DNA of 64,000 nucleotides, from positions 1-64,000 of the forward strand of contig CAXGYF010000003.1 in NCBI GenBank assembly GCA_964013895.1, read 5' to 3'. The notes under the pieces are model-generated. The model saw only the letters and a program-made list of their open reading frames with translations, searched no databases and had not been told where the DNA came from. Each line of letters starts with the position of its first letter. Position 1 is the first letter of the stretch. This DNA comes from MedAcidi-G1 sp002713545. Lineage in GTDB: Bacteria > Actinomycetota > Acidimicrobiia > Acidimicrobiales > MedAcidi-G1. Positions 33,494 to 43,162 of this stretch are shown here, piece after piece. The position numbers and the translations under genes are program-made.

Positions 33494-35864
33494 CCACGGG
33501 TAAAAGCAGACGACCTTTCCCCTTTACTTCTAATTGTCGGTTCGATTCCAAAGTTCCATAAAGAGTATTTCGCTGCACCAGTTTCCTTCCTAAGGGCGAC
33601 ACAAGATCTTCAAAGTCAGATTTCGTAACCATTTGACCGTGTTGGGCGCCAGCAGCTCGAGAGATGTTTTCATCTATTAGTGTTCCTCCCAAGTCATTTA
33701 CTCCTGCTTTCAACAATTGCCGGACTCCGTCAAAGCCAATTTTTACCCAGGAAGCTTGAATGTTGGGAATTAGTTTGTTGTAGGCGATTCGTGCAACAGC
33801 ATGCAACAGAAGAGTTTCTCGGAAAGTTGGTCCGCGTCTAGATTTTTTTTGTAGATAAATTGGCGAGGCCATATGAACAAATGGCAAACCAACAAATTCA
33901 GTAAATCCGCCAGTTTCTTTCTGTAAATCGCGGCAAAGAAGTAAATGCTTAACCCAGTGTTTAGGGTGCTCTATAGAACCAAACATCATTGTTACGTTAG
34001 ACCTAAGTCCGATTTTATGAGCGGTGCGGTGAACTTCTAACCATTCTTCTGTATTGATCTTGTCGGGGCATAAGTCTTTACGGATTTCATCATCCAAGAT
34101 CTCTGCGGCAGTCCCCGGTAAAGATGCCAGGCCAGCCTCCATTAAACGCTTTAAATAAGAATCTAGAGGCTCATCTAAACGTCTAGCGCCTTCAAGAACT
34201 TCGAGCGCTGTAAAACCATGGATATGAATATCAGGAACAGCTTCGCGAACAGCTTTTGCTACTTCTATATAGTAGTTGCCGTCAAAATTTGGGTGAATTC
34301 CTCCCTGAAGACACACCTCTGTAGCTCCGGCACGAGCTGCCTCGGCAACACGTGAAGCTATTTCATCCATTTCAAGCAAATAGGGTGTACCTCGAAGATT
34401 TAGTGATAGGGGTCCTTTTGAGAAGCCACAAAAACGACATTTGAAAGTGCAGACATTCGTGTAATTAATATTCCTATTAGCGACCCAAGTGACCTTATCG
34501 CCGACCGCTTCCTCACGTAGAGAGTCGGCAAGATCTGCTACAGCAGATATTTCAGATCCTTGCGCCGAAAGAAAAAGTTCAAGAATTTCTGCATCGGCTT
34601 CCTCTCCAGACCGGATTCCTTCTATTGCGTCGTTGATTGCTCCAGTCGGCTTTCTGATTGAAGTTATAAGGTTAGGGAGAGACCCTGGAGAACCAGAAAA
34701 CCAAATATCATCAGAAGTTTCTGTTTCATTGTTCGTAAGATAATCATCTTCTTCCAAGTCCTCGTTTGGAGCAAGAGGATCAGAGCGTGCATAACCAGAT
34801 GAATCGCTCAATTCCATTATTGGAAAAGAAAGTTCGGGAGCAGCCCACTCTTTTAGATCAGAGGCAAATTCGGGATAAATCGTCAAGCGTGGAACAAGTT
34901 CAAAACCTTCGGATTCAGTTATTTGTCTTAGCTTTTCCAAATCTGGCCAAGGTCGTTCTGGGTTAACGTAATCTTTTGTGACAGGTGAAACGCCTCCCCA
35001 GTCATCGATACCCACTGAAAGTAATTTGCTGAAATCATCAGAAAGGTTAGGTGGAGCTTGGATGTGGATTTCTTTGGGAAGAATAATACGAGCAAGAGCA
35101 ATTGTTTCTAAAAAATCATTTTCGGGGCAAGGCGGATGTTTGTGCATAGCAGTACCATTTTTAGGAAGAAAATTCTGAACTATAACCTCCTGTATATGGC
35201 CATAAGTTTTTTGGATTTCAGCTATTACTTCCAAACTCTCTATTCGTGAACTTCGACTTTCGCCCATACCTACAAGAATTCCAGTAGTAAAAGGAATTTT
35301 GAGTTCGCCAGCATTTTTTAGAGTCGATATCCGCCTTTCAGGTGTTTTATCCGGAGAGTTTCGGTGGCAATCAAGATCAGGATCGACACTTTCCAACATC
35401 ATGCCTTGCGAAGCGGAAACATCCCTAAGAGCGAGCAGCTCCTCATAATAAAGGGCGCCCGCATTAGCATGCGGCAAAAGTCCGGTTTCTTCTAATACGA
35501 GCTTGGACATGTCGACCAGATAATCGATAGTTGAAGAGTAGCCTCTTGATGAAAGCCACTCCTTCGCATATGGATAACGAAGTTCTGGGCGTTCTCCAAG
35601 TGTAAAAAGAGCTTCATGGCAGCCTGCTTGTTTTCCAGCTTTCGCTACTTCTAAAACTTCTTCCGGATTCATATAGGGTGCCTCGAGACGAGCGGGTGGT
35701 TCAGCGAAGGTGCAATACCCACAGCGGTCCTGGCAAAGTTTTGTCAGCGGAATGAAAACTTTTGGACTATAAGTGATTATCTTTCTGTAGTTTTCTTCCC
35801 GTATTGAGCTTGCCAGCTCAAAGAGATTTTGTAAGGGAAGATTCTGTATCTCTTTAATTTGCAT
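33483..35864 (-). CDS. fbiC: F420 precursor FO synthase, fused CofG-CofH
   Basis: 793 residues with two radical-SAM halves. The N-terminal CofG half has the cluster motif CQDRCGYC (Cys44, Cys48 and Cys51); the C-terminal CofH half has CTFKCRFC (Cys472, Cys476 and Cys479). The halves are joined by an acidic linker (about 355-390). The enzyme makes the deazaflavin FO from a pyrimidine and tyrosine, the first committed step to coenzyme F420. Fusion of CofG and CofH is characteristic of actinobacteria. It overlaps the HxlR gene by 11 bases and is probably translated from the same transcript. Confidence 0.95.
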   Translation of the reverse strand: MQIKEIQNLPLQNLFELASSIREENYRKIITYSPKVFIPLTKLCQDRCGYCTFAEPPARLEAPYMNPEEVLEVAKAGKQAGCHEALFTLGERPELRYPYAKEWLSSRGYSSTIDYLVDMSKLVLEETGLLPHANAGALYYEELLALRDVSASQGMMLESVDPDLDCHRNSPDKTPERRISTLKNAGELKIPFTTGILVGMGESRSSRIESLEVIAEIQKTYGHIQEVIVQNFLPKNGTAMHKHPPCPENDFLETIALARIILPKEIHIQAPPNLSDDFSKLLSVGIDDWGGVSPVTKDYVNPERPWPDLEKLRQITESEGFELVPRLTIYPEFASDLKEWAAPELSFPIMELSDSSGYARSDPLAPNEDLEEDDYLTNNETETSDDIWFSGSPGSLPNLITSIRKPTGAINDAIEGIRSGEEADAEILELFLSAQGSEISAVADLADSLREEAVGDKVTWVANRNINYTNVCTFKCRFCGFSKGPLSLNLRGTPYLLEMDEIASRVAEAARAGATEVCLQGGIHPNFDGNYYIEVAKAVREAVPDIHIHGFTALEVLEGARRLDEPLDSYLKRLMEAGLASLPGTAAEILDDEIRKDLCPDKINTEEWLEVHRTAHKIGLRSNVTMMFGSIEHPKHWVKHLLLCRDLQKETGGFTEFVGLPFVHMASPIYLQKKSRRGPTFRETLLLHAVARIAYNKLIPNIQASWVKIGFDGVRQLLKAGVNDLGGTLIDENISRAAGAQHGQMVTKSDFEDLVSPLGRKLVQRNTLYGTLESNRQLEVKGKGRLLLPVVNA

Positions 35865-36318
35865 TTGAAATTCCGATACTAATTTTTTTATTATCTTGAT
35901 TAACTAGGCTGCGAATTTCATTAGGTTTTACATCCGTTCCGCAAGTATCACACTTGACAGAGTGGGTAAGGAGAGAACCACAATCATCATGTACAAGTTT
36001 TACTGGGGGTTCTTCTGAAGAACACCATTGGTCACCCCATTGCATTAGAGCAATTAGTGAAGGGGAGAGCGCTCTGCCTTTGTCTGTTAAGCGGTACTCA
36101 TACCGATTAGGTTTCTCTTGGTATAAGAATCGTTCAATCACTTCATTCTCGAGTAAATGATGGAGTCTTTTGCTTAGAAGGTTTCTTGCGATACCTAGAT
36201 CCCGTTGAATAGTCTCAAAACGTTTCATGCCTCGAAAAATATTTCTGAGTATTAGAAGCGTCCAGCGGTCACCCACAGTTTTTATAGTCGCTTCTATGGA
36301 GCATTCTCTAGATTGCAT
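35854..36318 (-). CDS. HxlR-family transcriptional regulator
   Basis: 154 residues. A winged helix-turn-helix (WTLLILRNIF...RFETIQRDLGIARNLLSKRL) carries the conserved N-terminal Cys6 and the GDRWTLLIL signature of HxlR, a family often redox- or substrate-responsive. The C-terminal third has Cys at residues of a CDTCG pair and an upstream HDDCG, which could bind metal. The gene lies directly upstream of, and overlaps, fbiC, which suggests a role in F420 or linked metabolism. The TACTTT hexamer ends 6 bases before the ATG, so its mRNA is probably leaderless. Confidence 0.85.
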   Translation of the reverse strand: MQSRECSIEATIKTVGDRWTLLILRNIFRGMKRFETIQRDLGIARNLLSKRLHHLLENEVIERFLYQEKPNRYEYRLTDKGRALSPSLIALMQWGDQWCSSEEPPVKLVHDDCGSLLTHSVKCDTCGTDVKPNEIRSLVNQDNKKISIGISNAN

Positions 36319-36324
36319 TCCAAT

Positions 36325-36330
36325 AAAGTA
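36325..36330 (-). promoter_or_regulatory. -10 element TACTTT of a leaderless HxlR-family start
   Basis: On the minus strand TACTTT ends 6 bases before the ATG at 36318. This promoter would also transcribe fbiC. Confidence 0.5.
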
Positions 36331-36363
36331 GCACTAAGTTTCATAATTAAACTGACTGAGAGA

Positions 36364-37455
36364 TTAATTTTTTAATTGTAAAACTTTTTGATTAAGGGTG
36401 TTTAACAAGTCATTAAACGACTCGATGAAGGCCGCAACTCCTTGCTCTTCCAGTAATTGTGCGACCTCATGAAGATCTACCCCTTCGTTTTCAATTTGTT
36501 CGAGTAGGGAAGAATCAAAATCATCAGAATCAATCGTACGAGCAACTTTTCCGTGATCGATGAAAGCTTGCAGAGTGGAATCCGGAATAGTATTAACGGT
36601 TTCGGGACCAATAAGTTCATCGACGTAAAGAGTGTCCGAGAAATTTGGATTTTTAGTTGATGTTGAGGCCCATAGAGGGCGCTGCGGTTGCGCTCCTCGT
36701 TCCAGGAGAGCTTCCCATCTGGGGCCACTAAAACTGTTTTTGAAAATCTGATATGCGACCCTACCTTGAGTAATTGCAGCTTTACCTTGAAGTGCTAATG
36801 CATTTACGGAACCAATAGCTTGCAATCGTTTATCAACCTCTGTATCAGTTCGGCTTATAAAGAAAGAGGCAACCGAGGAAATATGAGACAAATCTCCCTC
36901 GCACGACTCAAGACCGGATAAGTATGCCTCTATAACTTCCTCGTATCGTTCAAGTGAAAAAATTAAAGTCACGTTGACACTGCTGCCGTCAGAAATTATT
37001 TCCCTTACGGCTGGAACACCAGCAGAAGTGGCGGGGATTTTTACATAGAGGTTTGGTTTATTGATAAGTGAATGAAGATGACGAGCAGCCGCGACTGTTG
37101 CAGAAGTATCGTGAGCCAGTGAAGGGTCAACTTCCAGTGAAACGAAACCATCAAGTCCTGCTGATTCGTCGTAAAGTGGACGAAGCATATCGAGGGCATT
37201 GTTTATATCTTCAACCACAAGTTCCCAATAGCTTTCTTCGATTGATTTCCCCGAAGCTATCAATTGAAGCAATTGCGTATCATAATCATCAGTATCTGTC
37301 ATGGCTTTTTGGAAAATCGTTGGATTTGAAGTGATCCCTCTGACTCCGTTATCAATCCAATTTTGGAGCTCACCTGTTGATATCCATGATCTACGTAGGT
37401 TGTCAAGCCACGGGCTTTGATTCTCCCTCGAAAATAGTTCTTTCAGTCTTGTCAT
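36364..37455 (-). CDS. tal: transaldolase
   Basis: 363 residues, the length of the actinobacterial long-form class. Motifs are the N-terminal GITSNPTIFQKA, a YVKIPAT segment with the Schiff-base Lys, and NVTLIFS. It transfers a dihydroxyacetone unit between sugar phosphates in the non-oxidative pentose phosphate pathway. It overlaps the tkt stop by 4 bases, so tkt and tal are translated together. Confidence 0.93.
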   Translation of the reverse strand: MTRLKELFSRENQSPWLDNLRRSWISTGELQNWIDNGVRGITSNPTIFQKAMTDTDDYDTQLLQLIASGKSIEESYWELVVEDINNALDMLRPLYDESAGLDGFVSLEVDPSLAHDTSATVAAARHLHSLINKPNLYVKIPATSAGVPAVREIISDGSSVNVTLIFSLERYEEVIEAYLSGLESCEGDLSHISSVASFFISRTDTEVDKRLQAIGSVNALALQGKAAITQGRVAYQIFKNSFSGPRWEALLERGAQPQRPLWASTSTKNPNFSDTLYVDELIGPETVNTIPDSTLQAFIDHGKVARTIDSDDFDSSLLEQIENEGVDLHEVAQLLEEQGVAAFIESFNDLLNTLNQKVLQLKN

Positions 37456-39428
37456 GTGTTTTCTCTATTTTCAAGTAAATTTTTTGCTGCTGTGTAAATA
37501 CTCTCACTAGTAATACCAAATTCTGTTAGGGCGATATCACCTGGGGCGGAAGTCCCGAAAGAATCAATCCCAATTTGCGTATCTGCCCATTTGCTCCAGC
37601 CGAATGTTGAACCAGCTTCTATTGAAATAGATGGGACTGTTGGATTGATAATACTCTTTTGGTATTCGGTTGTCTGACGCTCGAACCTTTCCATGCAGGG
37701 CATCGACACTACACGAACACCCAATTCAAATTCTTTCTCTATGTCATCTGCCGCTTTGCATGCGAGTGATACTTCACTTCCAGTTGCAATTACAGTTAGA
37801 GCAATGTCAGTTGAGGATTCTCGGATAACGTAAGCACCTTTCGATACTTCGTCAGTATTTTTTTTAGTTGTAATTACTGGCGTATCCTGCCGGGTTAAAA
37901 GCATGGCAGTTGGTCCTTCATGGGCTACGGCAATCTCCCATGCAGCTGAAGTTTCATTTGCATCTGCTGGCCTGAAAACGTCTAGGTTGGGTATCGCTCG
38001 AAGCGATGCTGCGTGTTCGACTGGTTGGTGTGTAGGGCCATCTTCTCCAACAGCGACAGAATCGTGACTCCATACAAAGACACCTTTAGCATTGCTTAGA
38101 GCGGCGAGGCGCACTGCACCTCTCATATAGTCACTAAAAACAAGGAAAGTTCCTGTTACCGGAAATAAGGTTCCGTGTAGGGCAATACCATTACTGATTG
38201 CACCCATTGCGTGTTCCCGTACACCAAAAAATATTTGTCTTCCTTGCGGTTCTTCAGCTGACTGAACGCCAAAGTGGGAGATTGTTGTACCCGTATTTCC
38301 GGTAAGGTCTGCACCTCCTCCAATGAGTCCAGGCATAACGCTTAATAAGGATTGAATACACTCGTTACTTGCTTTTCTGGTCGCAACATTGTCTCCTAGT
38401 TCCCACACGGGAAGAGATTCCTTCCAGTTCGCTGTAAGGCCGGAGCCGGAGAGAGTATCCCAAAGTTCGCTCTTATCACCTTGTGAAGATGCCGTTTTTT
38501 GCCACTTTTTACGGGTCTCTTCATTACGCGCTCCGGCCGCACGGTAATACTCTGATACATCATTTGGGATCCAAAAAGTTTCACTTTCAGGTATGTCAAG
38601 GATTTTTTTTGTTTCTTCTATCTCTGTATCTTTTAGAGAATAGCCGTGAACAGCAGCTGTATTGGTGTGCGGTGAGGGCTCTCCAATAAGTGTTCTTAAA
38701 ATTATGATAGACGGTCTTTCATTTTGATTTTTGGCTTCAAGTAAGGCTGATTCGAGAGCATCAAGATTTTTGCTCTCATCTCCCATTTCTATAACGTTCC
38801 AACCGTATGATTTAAAACGCAATGCAGGGTTGTCCGAAAGCGATAAATTAGTTTCTCCATCAATCGTTATTAGGTTGTCGTCGTAAATGACAGTCAGCCG
38901 GTCTAAATGCAGGTGTCCTGCTAGCGAAGCGGCTTCGTGGCTGATTCCCTCAGACAGATCTCCATCGCTGCAAACGACCCATATGTTATGATCGCAGATC
39001 TCACTTCCTAGACGTGCCCGAAGATTCCGTTCAGCTATTGCCATTCCAACTCCATTAGCAAAACCTTGCCCAAGAGGGCCTGTAGTAACCTCAACTCCAT
39101 CGGTGTGGCCACTTTCAGGGTGACCGGGTGTGAGTGATCCAAGTTGTCGGAATTGTTTCAGGTCCTCCAATGAGAGTTTGTATCCGGCGAGGTGAAGCAT
39201 CGAGTACAACAGAATAGAAGCATGTCCTGCTGAGAGTATAAATCGATCTCTATTGGGCCAAAGCGGGTCTTTTGGGTCATAAGTCATGACTCTCGTCCAG
39301 AGAACATGTGCAAGAGGCGCAAGAGCCATTGCGGTTCCCTGGTGTCCGGAATTTGCAGCGTGTGGGGCGTCCATTGCTAGACCCTTAATTACTGCAATCG
39401 AGCGGTGATCAATTTCGCTAAAGGACAT
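37452..39428 (-). CDS. tkt: transketolase
   Basis: About 658 residues. Thiamine-diphosphate motif GDGDLSEGISHEA...N, the N-terminal ANSGHQGTAMALAPL and the central VREHAMG and HDSVAVGEDGPTHQP segments are all seen. It moves two-carbon units between sugar phosphates. The start could also be a TTG at 39443, but the ATG at 39428 gives the family's normal N-terminus. Neither has a good ribosome site. Confidence 0.93.
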   Translation of the reverse strand: MSFSEIDHRSIAVIKGLAMDAPHAANSGHQGTAMALAPLAHVLWTRVMTYDPKDPLWPNRDRFILSAGHASILLYSMLHLAGYKLSLEDLKQFRQLGSLTPGHPESGHTDGVEVTTGPLGQGFANGVGMAIAERNLRARLGSEICDHNIWVVCSDGDLSEGISHEAASLAGHLHLDRLTVIYDDNLITIDGETNLSLSDNPALRFKSYGWNVIEMGDESKNLDALESALLEAKNQNERPSIIILRTLIGEPSPHTNTAAVHGYSLKDTEIEETKKILDIPESETFWIPNDVSEYYRAAGARNEETRKKWQKTASSQGDKSELWDTLSGSGLTANWKESLPVWELGDNVATRKASNECIQSLLSVMPGLIGGGADLTGNTGTTISHFGVQSAEEPQGRQIFFGVREHAMGAISNGIALHGTLFPVTGTFLVFSDYMRGAVRLAALSNAKGVFVWSHDSVAVGEDGPTHQPVEHAASLRAIPNLDVFRPADANETSAAWEIAVAHEGPTAMLLTRQDTPVITTKKNTDEVSKGAYVIRESSTDIALTVIATGSEVSLACKAADDIEKEFELGVRVVSMPCMERFERQTTEYQKSIINPTVPSISIEAGSTFGWSKWADTQIGIDSFGTSAPGDIALTEFGITSESIYTAAKNLLENRENT

Positions 39429-39590
39429 ATTTCTATTTTTCAAATTTGATTACGAACATGCAAGACTTACCGTATACGCAACAATGCATTCAGTAGGGTA
39501 TTTTCTTGAAAGTCTCAGGAATTATTCAATACCTCTCTAAATTAACTCTTATGACACACCCTGCCTTCTCGGCGGAATACCATGAATTTT

Positions 39591-41024
39591 ATGTTGAAGA
39601 AAATTGCGGCGCCTTTGCTTCTTTTTACTATTTCTATCTTCGCGTGGTTTAACGCAGCTTCATTAGACGGTCAAAGTGGAAAAGAGTTGTCGTTTCAAGT
39701 AGATGAAACTGATGCTTCATTAATAACACCTCTGTTGTCGGCGCGCAGATTGCCAGTTTTCCTGCAAGCTCCTATTGCTGACAATGAACTACGGAACGAA
39801 GTCGAAAATCTTGTCGCTCAGCTTCCTGGACTTTCTTGTGTCAATTTGCTCGAAGATGGAAGAGTGATTTTTGAACAGCTTTCAAATGAGCCAGTCATCC
39901 CTGCGAGCACACAGAAGCTGCTTACCGCTATTGCCCTGTTGGAAAATTTTGGACCCGATCATAAGTTTTTGACCAAAGTTATTTCTGAGACTCAACCCGT
40001 TAATGGAGTATTGAAAGACGATTTGTGGATAGTCGGAGGAGGAGATCCTGTCTTGATGACTTCTAAATATGCTGAGAGATATAAAGATCCTTTTCTTTAT
40101 ACGGATATTAAGGACCTTGGGTTAGAAATTGTTTCCTCGGGAATCAATCATGTTGAGGGGTCGGTAATAGGTGATGAGAGCCTCTTTGATGACATGAGAT
40201 TTGTTGATTCATGGCCAGAAAGATTTAGGCATACAGATCAAAAACAGTCTGGGCCCATAAGTGCTCTCTCTTTGAATGCAGGTTTTGTTCGTTGGGACCC
40301 AGTTAAAGAGTCGAACGGATTCAACACCCCTGCGGAAGAACCAGCGGAATACACAGCAGGGGTATTGAAAGAAATTTTAGAAGAGAATGGAATTACTGTA
40401 AACGGTGAGACTACGGCGGGTTTAGCACCGGAGACCGCCTTTTTTGAGATAGCTACTGTTGAATCTCCAACCATGAAAGAAATCATTTCTAAAATGCTTC
40501 TTGGTAGTGATAACACTACGGCAGAGATATTACTAAAGGGACTCTCGGCAAGCTTTGAATCACCAGGAACTTCTAGAGGAGGCGCAGCGATTCTCTCTGA
40601 CTCCTTGGAACTGTCTGGTTATGACATGGAAAGAGTCGAAGTTGTGGATGCGTCTGGTCTCGATTATGGGAATAAGGTGACGTGCAAACTGCTAACACAA
40701 TTATTGGATAGTGGTTCATATGCGACTGACCTGAAAGAAAGTTTGCCAGTCACTGGCACAAGTGGGACTTTAAGAAAGCGTCTTCTGGACACTCCAGCGG
40801 AAGGACGCGTAAGAGGTAAAACAGGATCGTTGAACGGTGTTGTAAGTCTTGCTGGGATAGTTGAGACTATTTCTGACAGAAGTTTAAGTTTTGCCTTTGT
40901 AACAAATTTTGATGGAGATAAAGGACGCATCAAACACCTGCATGATGAAATCCTTCTTGAAATGATTAAGTATCCACAAGGCCCCGCAATAGACCTATTG
41001 GAACCGGTTGTTTCTGATGAGTGA
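39591..41024 (+). CDS. dacB: D-alanyl-D-alanine carboxypeptidase/endopeptidase (PBP4 type)
   Basis: About 477 residues. An N-terminal signal sequence precedes the penicillin-binding fold of the S13 family. The three active-site motifs are all present: STQK (Ser109 and Lys112 counted from an ATG at 39582), SDN near residue 305 and KTG near 410. It trims or cleaves peptidoglycan cross-bridges outside the membrane. Two starts fit: ATG 39582, and ATG 39591, which has a TACCAT hexamer 7 bases upstream. Its stop overlaps the start of the LON-domain gene. Confidence 0.88.
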   Translation: MLKKIAAPLLLFTISIFAWFNAASLDGQSGKELSFQVDETDASLITPLLSARRLPVFLQAPIADNELRNEVENLVAQLPGLSCVNLLEDGRVIFEQLSNEPVIPASTQKLLTAIALLENFGPDHKFLTKVISETQPVNGVLKDDLWIVGGGDPVLMTSKYAERYKDPFLYTDIKDLGLEIVSSGINHVEGSVIGDESLFDDMRFVDSWPERFRHTDQKQSGPISALSLNAGFVRWDPVKESNGFNTPAEEPAEYTAGVLKEILEENGITVNGETTAGLAPETAFFEIATVESPTMKEIISKMLLGSDNTTAEILLKGLSASFESPGTSRGGAAILSDSLELSGYDMERVEVVDASGLDYGNKVTCKLLTQLLDSGSYATDLKESLPVTGTSGTLRKRLLDTPAEGRVRGKTGSLNGVVSLAGIVETISDRSLSFAFVTNFDGDKGRIKHLHDEILLEMIKYPQGPAIDLLEPVVSDE

Positions 41025-41637
41025 ACAAACAATTCCAATGTTTCCGCTCAACCTAGTTCTCTTTCCTGGTCAAATTTTACCTCTGCATATTTTTGAAGAT
41101 CGCTACAGGATGATGGTCGAAGAGATAATAGATAAGGAGAGAGAGTTTGGCGTCGTTTTGATCGAACGGGGGAGTGAAGTCGGAGGAGGAGATACTCGTA
41201 AAAATATAGGTACTTTGGCTGAGATAATTGATTTTGAGAAATCAAATGATGGAAGATGGTTTCTTATCACACAAGGGACAAAGCGAATTAAAGCCGCTAG
41301 ATGGTTAGATGATTTTCCATATCCAAAAGCGGAAGTATCAGTTTTTGAGGAAGAGCAGAGTATTTTCGTCGATTTGAAGGAGTGGTTGGAAACCGTGACT
41401 CACATGAGAAGAGTCTTAGCTATTCTCGCCGAGCTGGGAGACGACGTTGCGCCAATCTCTACTGATATCTCCTCGGACCCATTATTGGGAGTGTTTCAGA
41501 TGAGTTCTGTTCTTCCTATTACTTCATTTGACTCTCAGAAATTGTTGGAAATTAATTCTTTTGAAGAAAGATATGCGTTGTTAAAAAAAATGCTTGTGAC
41601 TCTTGAAGAAACCGCAAATTCACGACTTTTTCAATAA
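41017..41637 (+). CDS. LON substrate-binding-domain protein
   Basis: 206 residues with the N-terminal domain fold of Lon protease (MFPLNLVLFPGQILPLHIFE, shown here as FPLNLVLFPG and LPLHIFE) and no protease part. Such stand-alone proteins are common and their function is unsettled. The start is the ATG at 41017, which overlaps the dacB stop (ATGAGTGA). Confidence 0.8.
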   Translation: MSEQTIPMFPLNLVLFPGQILPLHIFEDRYRMMVEEIIDKEREFGVVLIERGSEVGGGDTRKNIGTLAEIIDFEKSNDGRWFLITQGTKRIKAARWLDDFPYPKAEVSVFEEEQSIFVDLKEWLETVTHMRRVLAILAELGDDVAPISTDISSDPLLGVFQMSSVLPITSFDSQKLLEINSFEERYALLKKMLVTLEETANSRLFQ

Positions 41638-41661
41638 GAGGGTCTGGAGCGCTGCACAAGA

Positions 41662-41667
41662 TAGCGT
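41662..41667 (+). promoter_or_regulatory. -10 element TAGCGT of a leaderless start
   Basis: TAGCGT ends 6 bases before the ATG at 41674. Confidence 0.45.
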
Positions 41668-41673
41668 TGTCTT

Positions 41674-41973
41674 ATGAGTTCAAAAAAGAAATTAGAAAAT
41701 CTGTTGGATGTATTCCGTAATTACATTCGTCAGGAAACTGTAGAACCGGTCAAGTCGCTTTTCGGCTCAGTTCTTTTTCTATTTGTCGGCTCGTTATTTG
41801 TTTCAATCGGATTTATTCTTGTTTCAATTGGAGTGGTGGGCTTTTTTCAAAGATTTGAGGCAATGGACTTATGGTTTTCGTGGGTTCCGTATTTATGTGG
41901 ATCGTTATTTCTTTTAGTCGCAGTATTTCTCAGTATTAAATTTTTATTCCTGAAAAAAGGTAGCGATGTCTAA
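41674..41973 (+). CDS. small membrane protein, phage-holin-superfamily-like
   Basis: 99 residues. A charged amphipathic N-terminus (about 1-28) is followed by two long hydrophobic helices (about 29-55 and 66-92). The layout resembles the actinobacterial holin-X/phage-holin-like family, but no decisive motif is seen. It is the first of three short overlapping genes that end at trmI. Confidence 0.5.
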   Translation: MSSKKKLENLLDVFRNYIRQETVEPVKSLFGSVLFLFVGSLFVSIGFILVSIGVVGFFQRFEAMDLWFSWVPYLCGSLFLLVAVFLSIKFLFLKKGSDV

Positions 41974-42172
41974 CAAAAAAGTTTCTGAAAAAGATCTTGA
42001 AGAAGTCGTTGAGGATTTTTTTGGAAAAACTCTTCCAATTCAATCCGAAACTTCATCTCTATTAGTCATTGGTATGACTGCTGTGGTGGCAGCCGTAATT
42101 TTTGGAGTGTTCACTGCTGGAAAACGTTCGGGCAAGCTACTGTCTACTGTTGTTGAAATTAAGAGGTCATGA
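41966..42172 (+). CDS. small single-pass membrane protein, unknown
   Basis: 68 residues: a charged N-terminus (KKVSEKDLEEVVEDFF), one hydrophobic helix (about 33-50) and a basic tail. No family is recognised. It overlaps its neighbours by 8 bases upstream and 4 bases downstream, so it is co-translated with them. Confidence 0.5.
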   Translation: MSNKKVSEKDLEEVVEDFFGKTLPIQSETSSLLVIGMTAVVAAVIFGVFTAGKRSGKLLSTVVEIKRS

Positions 42173-42396
42173 CATTGTCTTTCCGTAAACTGCTTCTTAA
42201 GATCACATTCCGTTTCCTGACGAGAGGAAATAAACTCTTCGCTCCACTAGTTTTCTTTGGATGGATTATTTCTTTCTTGCGCTGGCTTTTGAGAAGAGAA
42301 AGAAAATCAAACAGCTTAATTGAAGATATCGGAGCAGGCGAAAATATTTCAATATCTCATCTTAAGCGACGCGACGATTCGGATCTCGATGGATAG
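42169..42396 (+). CDS. small basic membrane-associated protein, unknown
   Basis: 75 residues: basic N-terminus, a hydrophobic segment (about 24-40) followed by an RWLLRRERK cluster and an acidic/polar tail. No family is recognised. Its end overlaps the trmI start by 8 bases. Confidence 0.45.
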   Translation: MTLSFRKLLLKITFRFLTRGNKLFAPLVFFGWIISFLRWLLRRERKSNSLIEDIGAGENISISHLKRRDDSDLDG

Positions 42397-43162
42397 GTCG
42401 TACCAGATTGGAGATCAGGTTTTACTCATAGACACCAAAAGGCGGCAGTATTTAATAACCCTCGAAGCGGGTGGTGAATTTCATACTCATTCAGGTGTCG
42501 TCTTTCATGATCGACTAATAAATGCTCCGGACGGAACGTCGGTGCTGTCGAGCTCAAACTCGACGTACATGTCCTTTAGGCCTTCTATGGCTGAATATAT
42601 AAAAAAGATGCCAAGAGGCGCACAGGTTATATATCCCAAGGATATTGGGGCGATAATGATGATCGCAGACATTTTTCCAGAAGCAAAAGTTTTTGAAACG
42701 GGTGTGGGTTCCGGAGCGTTGTCAATGTCACTGTTGAGAAGCGGTGCAAATGTGTTTGGTTACGAAATTAGAGAAGATTTCGCGAATCGAGCTCAAGAGA
42801 ATGTGAAAACTATGCTCGGAGAGAGCGCTTTAAAAAAATACAACGTGAAGATCAGAGACTCCTACCAGAATATTGAAGAGCAAGATTTTGATCGTGCAGT
42901 TCTTGATTTGCCGGAACCATGGCTAGTCGTGCCTCACTTGAAAGACGCTCTGTTAAGTGGCGGAATTGTTGTTGCGTATACCCCTTCGATCAAACAAGCA
43001 ATAAAGTTTCGTGAAGCAATAGCGAATAATGGTTTTTCACTTGCAGAAACTATCGAAGTTCTGCATCGTGGATGGCATGTTGACGGGGAAGCTGTCCGTC
43101 CAGACCATCGCATGGTTGCGCACACGGGTTTTATTAGTTCAGGGCGACTGCTTTACAAGTGA
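42389..43162 (+). CDS. trmI: tRNA (adenine-58-N1)-methyltransferase
   Basis: About 257 residues. An N-terminal small domain precedes a Rossmann methyltransferase with the SAM-binding ETGVGSGALSM motif and the tRNA-methyltransferase DLPEPW motif. It methylates A58 in the T-loop of tRNAs. In actinobacteria it commonly precedes the ARC and proteasome genes, as here. A longer frame reaches 42320, but the ATG at 42389 gives the usual family N-terminus. Confidence 0.9.
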   Translation: MDRSYQIGDQVLLIDTKRRQYLITLEAGGEFHTHSGVVFHDRLINAPDGTSVLSSSNSTYMSFRPSMAEYIKKMPRGAQVIYPKDIGAIMMIADIFPEAKVFETGVGSGALSMSLLRSGANVFGYEIREDFANRAQENVKTMLGESALKKYNVKIRDSYQNIEEQDFDRAVLDLPEPWLVVPHLKDALLSGGIVVAYTPSIKQAIKFREAIANNGFSLAETIEVLHRGWHVDGEAVRPDHRMVAHTGFISSGRLLYK

